Below, in pieces: positions 16,496 through 28,658 of a DNA stretch of 64,000 nt. A program made the position numbers and the translations under genes. Positions within the stretch are counted from its first letter, which is position 1. Each line of letters opens with the position of its first letter. The notes beneath the pieces were generated by a model. That model searched no databases. It was not told where the DNA came from and saw only the letters and a list, made by a program, of their open reading frames with translations. The DNA lies in assembly GCA_026005175.1 (NCBI GenBank), contig BPKO01000001.1, positions 744,001-808,000 on the forward strand. The letters run 5' to 3'. This DNA is from Candidatus Tectimicrobiota bacterium (GTDB lineage Bacteria; Tectomicrobia; Entotheonellia; Entotheonellales; Entotheonellaceae).

Positions 16496-17529
16496 ACGCA
16501 TGGCTCGGAAACCGGACATGGCGTACGCGCCAGCAGGTGAAGCAAGGGCCGGTCGGTGGCGCCAAAGCGGTACTTGTAAGCCTCGCTGCCGCGCAAGAAA
16601 TCAAACGCCTGAAAGCCACGGGCAATGGCGCTGCGGATACACTCGGCAAAGAGCACGATGCCGGCACTCAGCTGCGCATAGCCCGGGTGATAGCCGCTGT
16701 TGTAAACCGCGTACGTGGTGCCAAAAGGCAAGCACCACAGGCTTGCGATCGGCTCGCCATCAGCCAGCAGGAAGACCAGCTCCAGCCACCCTTCAGGCCA
16801 CAAGGCATGGGCGAGATCGCGGAAAAAGGCTTCTTTGGCTGTGGTCATGAAGCCGCGCTTGGCTGCATCACGGCTCATGCGGTGCAGGGCAAAAAAGGTA
16901 TCCAAGTCGCCATCCAGCCGGGAAGCCTCCCGGGTGATGTAGGTCTCCAGCCGGGCGGTGGCGGCAGCGCGGCGCAGTTTGCGCCGCAGCTCGTGGCGGT
17001 CCTTGCCCCGCAGACTTTGCAAGTAAGTCTCCCAGTCGCGCGGCAGGGCGACCGTTGGGCAGGTCTCGATCGGTTCCAAGGTGACGTGCAGCCCCTGGGC
17101 CAGCAGCGCCGTCTGTAGCACCTTTGGGGTGGGCGACTGTGGCGGCAGGTTGGGCAGCGACAGGGTGAAAGTGTCGCCCACCGTGGTCGCCAGGGCGCAG
17201 ACCAAGGCAGTGGCGGTCTCGTGGCGGCCCTCAGGGGCAAGAAGCACATCGAAGTAGTCGCACACTTCCAGGTCCCCGATGGGGGTCAGCGTCCCGCCGC
17301 CGTGGTCTTCGAGGGCAAGCATCAGCGGGGCCAGCCCGTGCAACCGGCCGTCTGCCCCGCGCAGGACCACCACGCAGAGCCGGTACCCCTCACCAAAATG
17401 GTGCCACCAGGTCGCCTGCCATTGTGGGGTGAGAAAGACACTGGCAGTGGGGAGCTGCCGCAGCAGCTCGAGCCATTCGCGACGCAAGGTCTCGAAGGCT
17501 GCAGGCGTCGTCAGGATCTCCACGTGCAT
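16492..17529 (-). CDS. BcsL/CelD-like GNAT acyltransferase (FemAB-like)
   Basis: The 345-residue protein has the double-GNAT layout of CelD/BcsL and FemAB-like proteins: an N-terminal half with FLTPQWQATWWHHFG, and a C-terminal acyltransferase half with ELVFLLADGEPIASLW, YNSGYHPGYAQLSAG and a final FDFLRGSEAYKYRFG. The last motif is characteristic of the family. Such proteins are common in exopolysaccharide clusters, where they are thought to acylate sugars or attach aminoacyl groups. It overlaps the glycosyltransferase start by four bases and lies 41 nt after another GNAT gene, so the three are probably made together. Donor and acceptor are unknown. Confidence 0.78.
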   Translation of the reverse strand: MHVEILTTPAAFETLRREWLELLRQLPTASVFLTPQWQATWWHHFGEGYRLCVVVLRGADGRLHGLAPLMLALEDHGGGTLTPIGDLEVCDYFDVLLAPEGRHETATALVCALATTVGDTFTLSLPNLPPQSPTPKVLQTALLAQGLHVTLEPIETCPTVALPRDWETYLQSLRGKDRHELRRKLRRAAATARLETYITREASRLDGDLDTFFALHRMSRDAAKRGFMTTAKEAFFRDLAHALWPEGWLELVFLLADGEPIASLWCLPFGTTYAVYNSGYHPGYAQLSAGIVLFAECIRSAIARGFQAFDFLRGSEAYKYRFGATDRPLLHLLARTPCPVSEPCV

Positions 17530-17570
17530 CGGCCGATCTCCATGCTTCGTGCCCAGACCGCATCAAGGCT

Positions 17571-18185
17571 TCACGCTGGCAGCAAGTCGACACTGGCTTC
17601 GGCCGGCAAGCGCGGCCGATACCGATACCAGGGAATGCCCAAGAAGCGCGTGTAGACCACGCGCTGGAACTCGCGGAAGCCCGCCTTCTGCACGCCGCGG
17701 ATAGAGGCGGTGTTGTCGCTGAGGACAAAAATCAAGGCCCGCTGCAGGCCCTGGGCGCGGCTGGCCTGCAGGATGTGTTGCAACAGGGCCGGATAGAGGT
17801 TGCGGCCGCGATAAGCGGCAAACGTAAAGGCATCGTAGAGGTAAACTTCCCCGTGGCGGGGATGGATGACGCGGCGGATTTCGCCGATGTCTACCGGCCG
17901 CTGGGCTGCCCAGCAGTAAGCCACGATTTTCTCCTGCAGCTGTGCGGTCCAAAACTGCTCGCCGCGCTCTAGGCGGGCCGCAAAGAGGTGGCGATCCGGG
18001 ATGTGCTCCGTGTGGGGCTGTGCGGCCCACGCCGCCGCATCAAGGCAGCGGAAAGTCACCGCCAGCTGGGGCGTACAGGGCGGCAGCTGCGCCTGGGGCA
18101 GGACCACCTCGAACAGACAGAGGGTCTTGCGCACCAGCAGCGGTGCCACCTCACCCGCCCCTCCGGGGTGCGGCCGGCTTACCAT
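17571..18185 (-). CDS. GNAT-family N-acetyltransferase
   Basis: The 204-residue protein has a GNAT core in its C-terminal two thirds: strand and loop GEVYLYDAFTFAAYRGRNLYP carry the acetyl-CoA binding turn (here AAYRGRNLY instead of the usual RxxGxG/A), followed by the helix ALLQHILQASRAQG and SDNTASIRGVQKAGF, the common Asn-xx-Ser..Gly-Phe end. The N-terminal 50 residues are variable. It overlaps the coiled-coil gene ahead of it (ATGGTAA), indicating coupled translation. The substrate is unknown; adjacency to the BcsL-like protein suggests a cell-surface precursor. Confidence 0.7.
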   Translation of the reverse strand: MVSRPHPGGAGEVAPLLVRKTLCLFEVVLPQAQLPPCTPQLAVTFRCLDAAAWAAQPHTEHIPDRHLFAARLERGEQFWTAQLQEKIVAYCWAAQRPVDIGEIRRVIHPRHGEVYLYDAFTFAAYRGRNLYPALLQHILQASRAQGLQRALIFVLSDNTASIRGVQKAGFREFQRVVYTRFLGIPWYRYRPRLPAEASVDLLPA

Positions 18186-18397
18186 GCCAGGTCATGCTTG
18201 AGCTCTTCGGCGATCTTGTTGAGCTGGCTCCACGCCTGGGTCAAGCGACTCTCGATTTGCTCCAGGCGGTAGCTACACAGCGCCAGCTGGCGGACGAGGC
18301 GTTCCTCCTGCTCGCTGGCCGGCTGCAACCGCGCATACATGGCCTCTTGCTTGCGGGTATAGGCATACAGGGCGTCCATTTTGTCCTGTGCGTCCAT
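18179..18397 (-). CDS. Small coiled-coil protein, unknown
   Basis: This 72-residue reading frame (MDAQDKMDALYAYTRKQEAM at the start) is mostly predicted helix with heptad-like hydrophobic spacing and charged residues, and no signal peptide or membrane segment. Its stop overlaps the start of the GNAT gene, and it lies 15 nt after a small membrane-protein gene, so it fits the operon. I do not recognise a family. Support is positional and compositional only; it could be a lineage-specific partner of the neighbouring proteins. Confidence 0.5.
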   Translation of the reverse strand: MDAQDKMDALYAYTRKQEAMYARLQPASEQEERLVRQLALCSYRLEQIESRLTQAWSQLNKIAEELKHDLAW

Positions 18398-18412
18398 AGT
18401 TCCAACCGTTCC

Positions 18413-18688
18413 TCAGGCTCGCATCCCCTTTCGTCCCCACAGCGTGCAGAGCCAGCCGGCGTAAAAGACGCCGCATGCCACCCCGCTCCAGAGCAGCAGC
18501 GGCCCCATGGCGGCACTGCCGGCAAAGAGCAACAGGACCCACCACAGCAGCACCAGCCCTGCGCCTTGTAGAACACGGCCACACCCGTACACAACCCTGC
18601 GCAGACCCGCTGGACGAGAGGAGCACTGTGCCTTCGGCATGAGACTCGCCTGCTGTGCCCGTGAGACCTGAAGGGTTTCTCTCTTCAT
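18413..18688 (-). CDS. Small membrane protein, unknown
   Basis: About 91 residues with a basic N-terminus and two hydrophobic segments (VLQGAGLVLLWWVLLLFAG and WSGVACGVFYAGWLC) ending in a charged tail. The start is uncertain: ATG 18688, ATG 18640 and a GTG at 18727 overlapping the exbD stop are all in frame. It sits between exbD and the coiled-coil gene on the same strand with no promoter seen. Not recognised; it may be an accessory to the ExbB/ExbD proton-driven complex, but that is only context. Confidence 0.45.
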   Translation of the reverse strand: MKRETLQVSRAQQASLMPKAQCSSRPAGLRRVVYGCGRVLQGAGLVLLWWVLLLFAGSAAMGPLLLWSGVACGVFYAGWLCTLWGRKGMRA

Positions 18689-18723
18689 CCTACGCGGCTT
18701 CCCGGTCAAACGCAAGGGCAAGC

Positions 18724-19119
18724 TCACCGCACGGCCACGGCAATGTCGGCAATGTTGGCTTGCCGCACCAGGCCCAGGACGCTCACCACCTGGCCGTAGG
18801 CCAGTCGCTTGTCGGCGCGGATGATGACCGCGCGCGTCCCACCGCCTTGGCGCAGGCGCTGTGGCAGCTCTTCGAGCCGCACGGGCTCGCCGTCGAGCAG
18901 AAGCGTCCCTTGCGGGCCGATGTCGATGACGTGCTGCCGTGCCGGCGTCACCGCATCGGCTGCCGGGCTTTCTGGCAGCTGCAGGCGCAGCTGGCGGTGA
19001 AACTCCACAAAAGTCGTCGACACCATAAAGAAAATGAGCAGCAAAAAGACGATGTCGGTCATGGAGGTGAGCTCCACGCGCAACTCGTCGGCTTCATCGC
19101 GCCGGGACCTAAAGCGCAT
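18724..19119 (-). CDS. exbD: ExbD/TolR family biopolymer transport protein
   Basis: The 131-residue protein has a short cytoplasmic N-terminus, one membrane helix with the essential acidic residue (SMTDIVFLLLIFFMVST, Asp22), and a periplasmic domain ending in VRQANIADIAVAV. This is the usual ExbD/TolR layout. With ExbB it forms a proton-driven motor that energises outer-membrane transport or envelope integrity through TonB or TolA-like partners; none is encoded in view, so ExbD versus TolR cannot be settled. The start at 19119 overlaps exbB by 11 bases. Confidence 0.88.
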   Translation of the reverse strand: MRFRSRRDEADELRVELTSMTDIVFLLLIFFMVSTTFVEFHRQLRLQLPESPAADAVTPARQHVIDIGPQGTLLLDGEPVRLEELPQRLRQGGGTRAVIIRADKRLAYGQVVSVLGLVRQANIADIAVAVR

Positions 19120-19798
19120 CGGCTTGCTCCTGGCGGCGGGCCCGCTGCTGCTGGCTCAGGAGGTCCTCGACAAATTCGAGGGCAATGCCCTCCATCTCGC
19201 TGACAAAGCGCTCCACGCGACCGCGGAAGAAGTGAAAGAGGGCCAGCGACGGGATACCCACCAGCAGGCCGGCCGCCGTGGTGAGCAGCGCTTCCGAGAT
19301 ACCTCCCGCCACCAGTCCGGGGTTGCTGCTTCCGGCTGCCGCAATCGCGTTGAAGGCTTTGATCATTCCCGTCACCGTGCCCAGGAAGCCAAGCATCGGC
19401 GCCAGGTTGGCCACCACCCCCAGGCCGCGCACATTGCTGCTCAGTTGGCTGGCTTCGAACTGCCCGGCCGCTTCCATCGCCCGCTCGACTTCGTGCAGGC
19501 CGGCCTGGTGCCGCACCAGGCCGGCCCGCAAGATGCGGGCAATTGCCGCGTGCTGCTCGTCGCAGCATTCCAAGGCCGCCTGCAGATCACCGCGGTACCA
19601 GTAACGGCGCACCTGCTCGAGAAAGCCGGTGGGTAGAATCCGCCGGCGGCGCAGGGCGAGGCTGCGCTCGATGACGATAGCCAGCACCACTACCGAACAG
19701 AGGACAATCCCCGCCGCCGAGATGGCCGTGACCACCGGCAGCAAGACGGCACCGTGGCGCTGGAAGAGCTCGGCCAGGGACAACTCAAAGCCGCTCAT
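19109..19798 (-). CDS. exbB: MotA/TolQ/ExbB proton channel family protein
   Basis: The 229-residue protein has three membrane helices: one near the N-terminus (VLLPVVTAISAAGIVLCSVVVL) and two in the conserved C-terminal half (NLAPMLGFLGTVTGMIKAFN and SEALLTTAAGLLVGIPSLALF) that line the proton path with ExbD. A cytoplasmic region with CCDEQH separates them. It would form the pentameric stator of an ExbBD/TolQR motor in the inner membrane. It overlaps exbD and lies 49 nt downstream of dnaE in a long gene run with no obvious own promoter. Confidence 0.88.
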   Translation of the reverse strand: MSGFELSLAELFQRHGAVLLPVVTAISAAGIVLCSVVVLAIVIERSLALRRRRILPTGFLEQVRRYWYRGDLQAALECCDEQHAAIARILRAGLVRHQAGLHEVERAMEAAGQFEASQLSSNVRGLGVVANLAPMLGFLGTVTGMIKAFNAIAAAGSSNPGLVAGGISEALLTTAAGLLVGIPSLALFHFFRGRVERFVSEMEGIALEFVEDLLSQQQRARRQEQADAL

Positions 19799-19847
19799 AC
19801 GAGACTCCTCTGTGACAGCGTCGAAGCGGCCCCAAAGGACCCTTCCT

Positions 19848-22800
19848 CTAGCTTACTTGCACGCTCTGCGTGCCCAGCAGTTCTTCCAGCGTGGCCAGCA
19901 GGGCCATCGATGGTGCCACGTTATAACGCTCGCCAGCGCGCAGCACCACGCGTTCGCCGTCGGCAAACTGCAGCGCCAGGAGCACCTGGCACGGCCCTGG
20001 CGCGGTGGTGAGCGCCTCGCGCAGGCGCTCGAGGTGGCTGCGCGGCAGCGACGGGGACAGCGTCAGGGTGAGGCAGCGAAAAGCGCCCTGGGTGGCGGCG
20101 GCGTGCAGGGGGACAAGGCGCTGGGCGATGAGGCGGTTTTCGCCTTCGGCTTCCACCCGGCCCCATACCAGCACCGGGGCCTCGCTTTCGCAGGCTTCCT
20201 GGCAGCGGCGGTAAACCTCGGGGAAAACGACCAGCTCGACACTGCCTTCGAGGTCCTCGAGGGTGAGAAAGGCCATGCGCTCGCCGTTTTTGGTGAGCTG
20301 CGTACGGCGCTCGGCGATCAGGCCGCCCACGATCACCAGCTGCTCGCTGCGGCATTCGGCCAGCGTCTGGCTGCTGGCCGTGGTCAGCCGCCGCAGCGGC
20401 TCGCGCACCGCCAGCAGGGGATGGCTGCTGATGTAAAAGCCCAAAGCTTCTTTTTCTGCTGCCAGGCGCTCGCTCTCGCTCCACTCTGCCACCGGCTCCA
20501 GGGTGGGGACGGTCACCGCTGGGGCGGCTGCGTTGCCAAACAGGCTAAACTGGCCCTGCTGGCGGTCCTCTTGCTGGCGCTGCGCCCACTCCAGGACCCG
20601 CGGCAAGTTGCCGAGCATCTGTGCCCGGCTCAGCCCCAGGGAATCGAGGGCTCCGCCCCGGATCAGGCTCTCGATCACCTTGCGGTTGACTTGCCGGCTG
20701 TCAACGCGTTCGCAGAAGTCAAAGAACGAGCGAAACGGCCCGTGGGCCTGGCGCTCTTCGAGAATCGACCCGATGGCGCTTTGGCCGACTCCCTTGATGG
20801 CGCCCAGGCCAAAGCGAATGCCCTGACTGCTCACCGTAAAGCCGTAATCTCCTTCGTTGACGTCAGGAGGCAGCACCGTCAGGCCCATGTCACGGCACTC
20901 AGCCAGGTAGCGGGCGATGCGCTCGCTGTGGTCCATGTCGCTGGTGAGCAACGCGGCCATGAACTCCCGCGGATAGTGCGCTTTGAGAAAAGCGGTGCGA
21001 TAAGAGATAAGGGCATAGGCGACGCTGTGGCTGCGGTTGAAGCCGTAGCCGGCAAAGTACGCCATGAGGTCGAAGATCTTGGCTGCTTTTTCTTCGGGAA
21101 AGCCCCGCTGCACGGCGCCCTGCACGAAGTGCTGGCGCTGTTTGGCCATGACCTCGGCCTGCTTCTTCCCCATGGCCCGCCGCAGCAAGTCGGCAGCTCC
21201 CAGGGTAAAGCCGGCCAGGGTGGTGGCGATCTGCATCACCTGCTCCTGGAAGACGATCACCCCGTACGTGGAGCGCAGGATGGGCTCGAGTTCGGGCAGC
21301 TCGTAAGTAATGGCGCGCCGGCCGTGGCGGCGGGCAATGAAGTCCTCCACCATGCCGCTGCCCAACGGCCCGGGGCGGTAGAGGGCCACCAGCGACACCA
21401 GGTCCTCGAAGTGCTGCGGCTGCAGCTTGCGCAGCAAGTCGCGGAAGCCCCGGCTTTCAAACTGGAACACCCCCACCGTGCGGCCTTCGCCTAGCAGGCG
21501 AAAGGTTTCGGCATCGTCAAGGGGAATGGCGTCAAGGTCGAGCGCCACCCCCTGCGTCTGGCGCACCAGCTGCACCGTTTTGTGCAGCACCGTCAGGGTG
21601 CGCAGCCCCAGGAAGTCGATTTTGAGCAGCCCGATGCGCTCGATGTCGTCCATGGCATACTGCGTCACCACTTCCCCGTTGGCCCCCCGGTACAGCGGCA
21701 CGAAGGTGTGCAGCGGCTTCGGGGAAATGACCACCCCGGCGGCGTGCACCGAAGCGTGGCGCGTCAGCCCTTCCAGGCGCTGGGCGGTGTCGATGAGCCG
21801 CCGCACTTGTGGGTCTTGCTCGTGTAGGGCACGCAAGCGCGGCTCTTCTTGCAGCGCCTGCTCCAGGGTGATGTTGAGGCGGTTGGGCACCAGCTTGGCG
21901 ATGCGGTCCACCTCGCCGTAAGGCATGTCGAGCACCCGGCCCCACGTCGCGCAGCACGCCTTTGGCCATCATAGTGCCGAAGGTGATGATTTGCGCTACG
22001 TTTTCCTTGCCGTACTTCTGCGTCACGTACTGGATAACCTCGTCGCGCCGCTCCATGCAAAAGTCGATGTCGATGTCGGGAAGGCTGACGCGCTCGGGAT
22101 TGAGAAAGCGCTCAAAGAGCAGGTTGTAGCGCAGCGGGTCGATGTCGGTGATGCGCAAGGCGTAAGCCACCAGGCTGCCGGCGGCCGAGCCTCGCCCTGG
22201 TCCCACGGGGATGTCGTGCTCGCGGGCGTAGCGCACGAAGTCCCACACGATGAGGAAGTAGCCAGAAAAGCCGGTATTGCGGATGATCTCCAGCTCTTTT
22301 TCCAGCCGCTGCCAGTAGTCCGCCAGCCGCGCCTCGAGCTCGGCGCCGTAGCGCCGGCGCAGCTCTTGCAGGCGCACCTCCAGCCCCTGGCGGGCCACTT
22401 CGGCAAGGTAGGCGTCCAGCGACTGCCCCGCCGGGGTCTCGTAGTGCGGCAGCAGCGGCGTGCCAAAGGGAAGCTCCAAGTCACACTGTTCGGCAATGGC
22501 CAGGGTGGTGGCGCAGGCCTGCGGGATCTCGGCAAAGGCAGCGTACATTTCCTCTGCCGACTTGAAGTAGAACTCCTGCTGGCTGTAGCGCAGGCGCTGC
22601 GGGTCGTGCACGCTCTTGCCGGTGCCGATGCACAGCAGGATGTCGTGCGGCGCGGCGTCTTCGCGGCGCAGGTAGTGGCAGTCGTTGGTGGCCACCACCG
22701 GCAGGCCGAGGTCACGGCTGAAGGCCAGCAGCTGCCGGTTGACTTCCTGCTGGCCGGGCACGCCGTGCCACATGAGCTCCAGGTAGAGGTGGTCGCGGCC

Positions 22801-23304
22801 AAAGATCTGGCACAGGTCGTCGAGGGCGGCGGCGGCGCGGCGCAAGTCCCCTTGCAGGATGTGCGTGTTGGTCTCGCTTTTGAGGCATCCGCTCAACGCG
22901 ATGAGGCCGGCCGCGTGGCTAGCCAGCAGCTCTTTGTCCAGGCGAGGCCGGTAGTAAAAGCCCTCGAGGTAGGCTTTGCTGAGCAGCTGACAGAGGTTCT
23001 GGTAGCCCTGATAGTCACGCGCCAGCAGAGTGATATGGTGCGTTGCCGCTGCCGGCGGCAGGGAGCGGTCAAAGCGGGTGGTTGGCGACACGTAGGCCTC
23101 ACACCCCAGGATGGGCTTAATGCCACGGGCACGGGCGGCGTGATAAAACTTCAGCGCCCCGAACATGTTGCCGTGGTCGGTCACCGCCACGGCCGGCATG
23201 CGCAACTCCTGCGCGCGATCGAGCAGCTCCTCGATGCGGTTGGCGCCGTCGAGCAGGCTGAATTCGGTGTGCAGGTGCAGGTGCACGAACGGTTGCTGGC
23301 CCAT
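19848..23304 (-). CDS. dnaE: DNA polymerase III alpha subunit, with one frame break
   Basis: Joined across one break, the protein is about 1151 residues, the normal DnaE length. It has the N-terminal PHP domain ([19 protein letters not shown]), the polymerase catalytic aspartates ([13 protein letters not shown]), the [15 protein letters not shown] finger motif, tandem helix-hairpin-helix sequence and a C-terminal OB fold. It is the replicative polymerase of chromosome synthesis. The frame starting at ATG 23304 runs into the wrong frame at 21938-21943 (GGCCCC on the plus strand); removing one base restores [19 protein letters not shown]. Because the gene is essential, a sequence error is more likely than a true lesion. 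It follows guaB by 40 nt. Confidence 0.92.
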
Positions 23305-23344
23305 CGTCCTCCCCTAAGTGGCAGGTCATGGGTGGTGGAAGCGT

Positions 23345-26543
<3,199 letters not shown>

Positions 26544-26583
26544 GCCGGCGACCTCCCTGGCGCCTGGGGTGGCGCGCGCCGTT

Positions 26584-27030
26584 TTAGCCCACCTGCCGCC
26601 TGATCGACACGTAGGCCATTTGCAACTGCGCCAGCACCTCCTGGAGCACCTGCTCCTCTTGCGCCGTAAGGTTGCCGCGGGTCTTGTCACGCAGCATGAG
26701 GAGCGTGTCAATGGTGTGCTTTGCCTGCGCCAGATCGCGGTGGCGCTGCTGCGTCACCGGATCCGGAATCTGGCCAAGGAACATCAGGGCATTGTTGGCC
26801 AGCATGGCCACAAAGTTGATGAAGTTCGCCGGCGGCAATTCCATGGCTTCGGCTTCTTGCGGACGCCGGCGGGTCGCTTCCTCCGCCCGCGGTGCTTCCT
26901 GGCGCGGAGTGGCTTTTGGGGGTTCTGTGGGCTCGATGGGCCGGCGCCGCTCCCCCTCGGGGGTAAACAGACGCCGATCCAAAACAGTAAACCCTCTGCT
27001 TTGCTGCTCTTCCTCTTCGCGCTGCGCCAT
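26584..27030 (-). CDS. DUF1844 family protein
   Basis: The 148-residue protein has a charged, probably disordered N-terminal half (many Glu/Arg/Pro, MAQREEEEQQ) and a C-terminal helical domain with the DUF1844 hallmarks: NFINFVAMLANNALMFLGQIPD, then TIDTLLMLRDKTRGNLTAQEE and a final helix QMAYVSIRR. The function of DUF1844 is unknown; it occurs widely in Deltaproteobacteria, Acidobacteria and relatives, often next to tRNA-modification genes. ATG 27030 lies two bases after the mnmA stop. Length and motif order are typical. Confidence 0.8.
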   Translation of the reverse strand: MAQREEEEQQSRGFTVLDRRLFTPEGERRRPIEPTEPPKATPRQEAPRAEEATRRRPQEAEAMELPPANFINFVAMLANNALMFLGQIPDPVTQQRHRDLAQAKHTIDTLLMLRDKTRGNLTAQEEQVLQEVLAQLQMAYVSIRRQVG

Positions 27031-27032
27031 GG

Positions 27033-28145
27033 TCACCCTCCCCTCGGGGTTGGATCGGCGGGGCGACGAATCCAGCCCCCGCCGAGCACCGTGTCCCCGG
27101 CATAGAACACTGCCGCCTGTCCCGGCGTCACGGCAAATTGCGGTTCTTCTAGCACCACCAGGGCGCATTCCCCTGCTTGCGGATAGACGGTGGCGGCCAC
27201 CGGGGGATGGCGGTAGCGAATCTGCACGCAGGTGTGCAGGGGCTGCTGTGGGGGTGAGCACATCCAGTTCACCCCCTCGACTTCAAAGGCAGCGTGCATG
27301 GCCTCCTCGCGTGGTCCCACCACCAGCGCGTTGCGCGCCGTATCGATGGCCGTTACGTACAGCGGCCGCGGCGCGGCGATGCCCAGCCCTCGCCGCTGCC
27401 CGACGGTATAAAACGGCAGGCCTTGGTGCTGCCCCAGGTAGCGACCGTGGCGGTCGACGATGGGTCCGGGGGCATACGCCGCTGGCTGCAGGCGCGCGCG
27501 CAGGAAAGCCCGGTAGTCGCCCTCGGGAATAAAGCAAATTTCCTGGCTCTCGCGCTTGTCTGCCACGTTGAGGCCCAGCTGCCGGGCCAAGGCGCGCACG
27601 TCCGACTTACGATACGACGCCAGGGGAAAAAGGGTCTGCGCCAGCTGCTCTTGAGTCAAATTAAACAAAAAATACGATTGGTCCTTAGCGCGGTCAATGC
27701 CGCGTTGCACGTAGTAACGGCCGTCGCCCCCACGCTGTATGCCGGCGTAGTGGCCGGTGGCAATCCAGCGGGCGCCGAGCTGCTGTGCCCGCTGGCGCAG
27801 GGCGGTGAACTTCAAGTAGCGGTTGCACAGCGTACACGGAATAGGGGTGGCGCCCTGGCGGTAAGCGGCGACAAAGGGGTCAACGACGTGGGCGGCAAAC
27901 TGGGCCTTAAAATTCACCACGAAAAACGGAATGCCCAGCCGCGCTGCCACCCGGCGGGCGTCGCTCACGTCGTCAAGGGTACAGCAGATCTTGACGGCAG
28001 CCGGCCCTGCTGGTCCATCCCAGAGCTTCATGGTTATGCCGATCACTTCATAGCCCTGGGCCTGCAGCAGCGCCGCCGCCACCGCGCTATCGACACCGCC
28101 GCTCATGGCCACCACAACACGCTCGGCCACTGCCGTCCTCCTCAT
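27033..28145 (-). CDS. mnmA: tRNA-specific 2-thiouridylase
   Basis: The 370-residue protein has the PP-loop AMSGGVDSAVAAALL, the KICCTLDDVSDARR segment, the CTLCNRYLKF catalytic cysteine and the second cysteine in SQEICFIPEGDY, plus the YTVGQRRGLGI loop and the C-terminal beta barrel. It activates U34 of Glu, Gln and Lys tRNAs with ATP and adds sulfur, giving s2U34. ATG 28145 overlaps the rsmD stop (ATGA). Upstream in-frame sequence to 28604 is antisense to rsmD and not part of the protein. Full length and intact. Confidence 0.94.
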   Translation of the reverse strand: MRRTAVAERVVVAMSGGVDSAVAAALLQAQGYEVIGITMKLWDGPAGPAAVKICCTLDDVSDARRVAARLGIPFFVVNFKAQFAAHVVDPFVAAYRQGATPIPCTLCNRYLKFTALRQRAQQLGARWIATGHYAGIQRGGDGRYYVQRGIDRAKDQSYFLFNLTQEQLAQTLFPLASYRKSDVRALARQLGLNVADKRESQEICFIPEGDYRAFLRARLQPAAYAPGPIVDRHGRYLGQHQGLPFYTVGQRRGLGIAAPRPLYVTAIDTARNALVVGPREEAMHAAFEVEGVNWMCSPPQQPLHTCVQIRYRHPPVAATVYPQAGECALVVLEEPQFAVTPGQAAVFYAGDTVLGGGWIRRPADPTPRGG

Positions 28146-28657
28146 GCGGCGTACAGCGAGAGCTGTGTCTCGCCGTAGCGCCGGCGCAGCCGCAAGGGCC
28201 GCCCCAGCACCGCTTCGGGAACCCGGTGGTCGGCGGCGTGCTGCCACACCACCACCCCTCCGGGAGCCAACACGTCGGTTGTGGCCAGCGCTGCCAGAGT
28301 ACGCTCTCCCAAATCCGAAGCATAGGGAGGGTCGAGGAAGAGGACGTCTGCCTGCAAGTGCGGCGGCAGCTGCCGGACGCCCTCGGGCAGCCTGGCCGCG
28401 ATGAGCACCGCCCGCCCCGGCACCGCATAGCGGCTGAGGTTGTGTTGCAGGACCTTCAGGACGCGGCGGTCGCCTTCCACAAAGTAAGCTTGTCTTGCCC
28501 CTTCGCGGAGCGCTGTCAACCCCACGCTGCCGGTCCCCGCGAAGAGGTCTACGAAGATAGCATCCGGGAGGCGCGCGCGCAACACGTCGAAAAGGGCCTG
28601 ACACACCCGGGCACTGGTGGGACGCAGCCGCGTGCCGGCGAGGCTGCGCAGGCGCAT
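28142..28657 (-). CDS. rsmD: 16S rRNA (guanine-966-N2) methyltransferase RsmD-like
   Basis: The 171-residue protein begins with the RNA-binding start MRLRSLAGTRLRPTSARVCQ and then has the SAM-binding strand IFVDLFAGTGSVGLTAL and the catalytic loop VLFLDPPYASDLG (D/N-PPY family motif). It would methylate G966 of 16S rRNA. GAGGAGC lies six bases before ATG 28657, one base after the kinase stop; a TTG at 28672 is the only other option. It is coupled to mnmA by a four-base overlap. Confidence 0.9.
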   Translation of the reverse strand: MRLRSLAGTRLRPTSARVCQALFDVLRARLPDAIFVDLFAGTGSVGLTALREGARQAYFVEGDRRVLKVLQHNLSRYAVPGRAVLIAARLPEGVRQLPPHLQADVLFLDPPYASDLGERTLAALATTDVLAPGGVVVWQHAADHRVPEAVLGRPLRLRRRYGETQLSLYAA

Positions 28658-28658
28658 G

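Noticed and set aside
19848-23304. dnaE, carA, carB and mfd as true pseudogenes
   Set aside because: All other parts of these essential or core genes are conserved, and the breaks share one hexamer context. Error or recoding explains this better than several independent decays.
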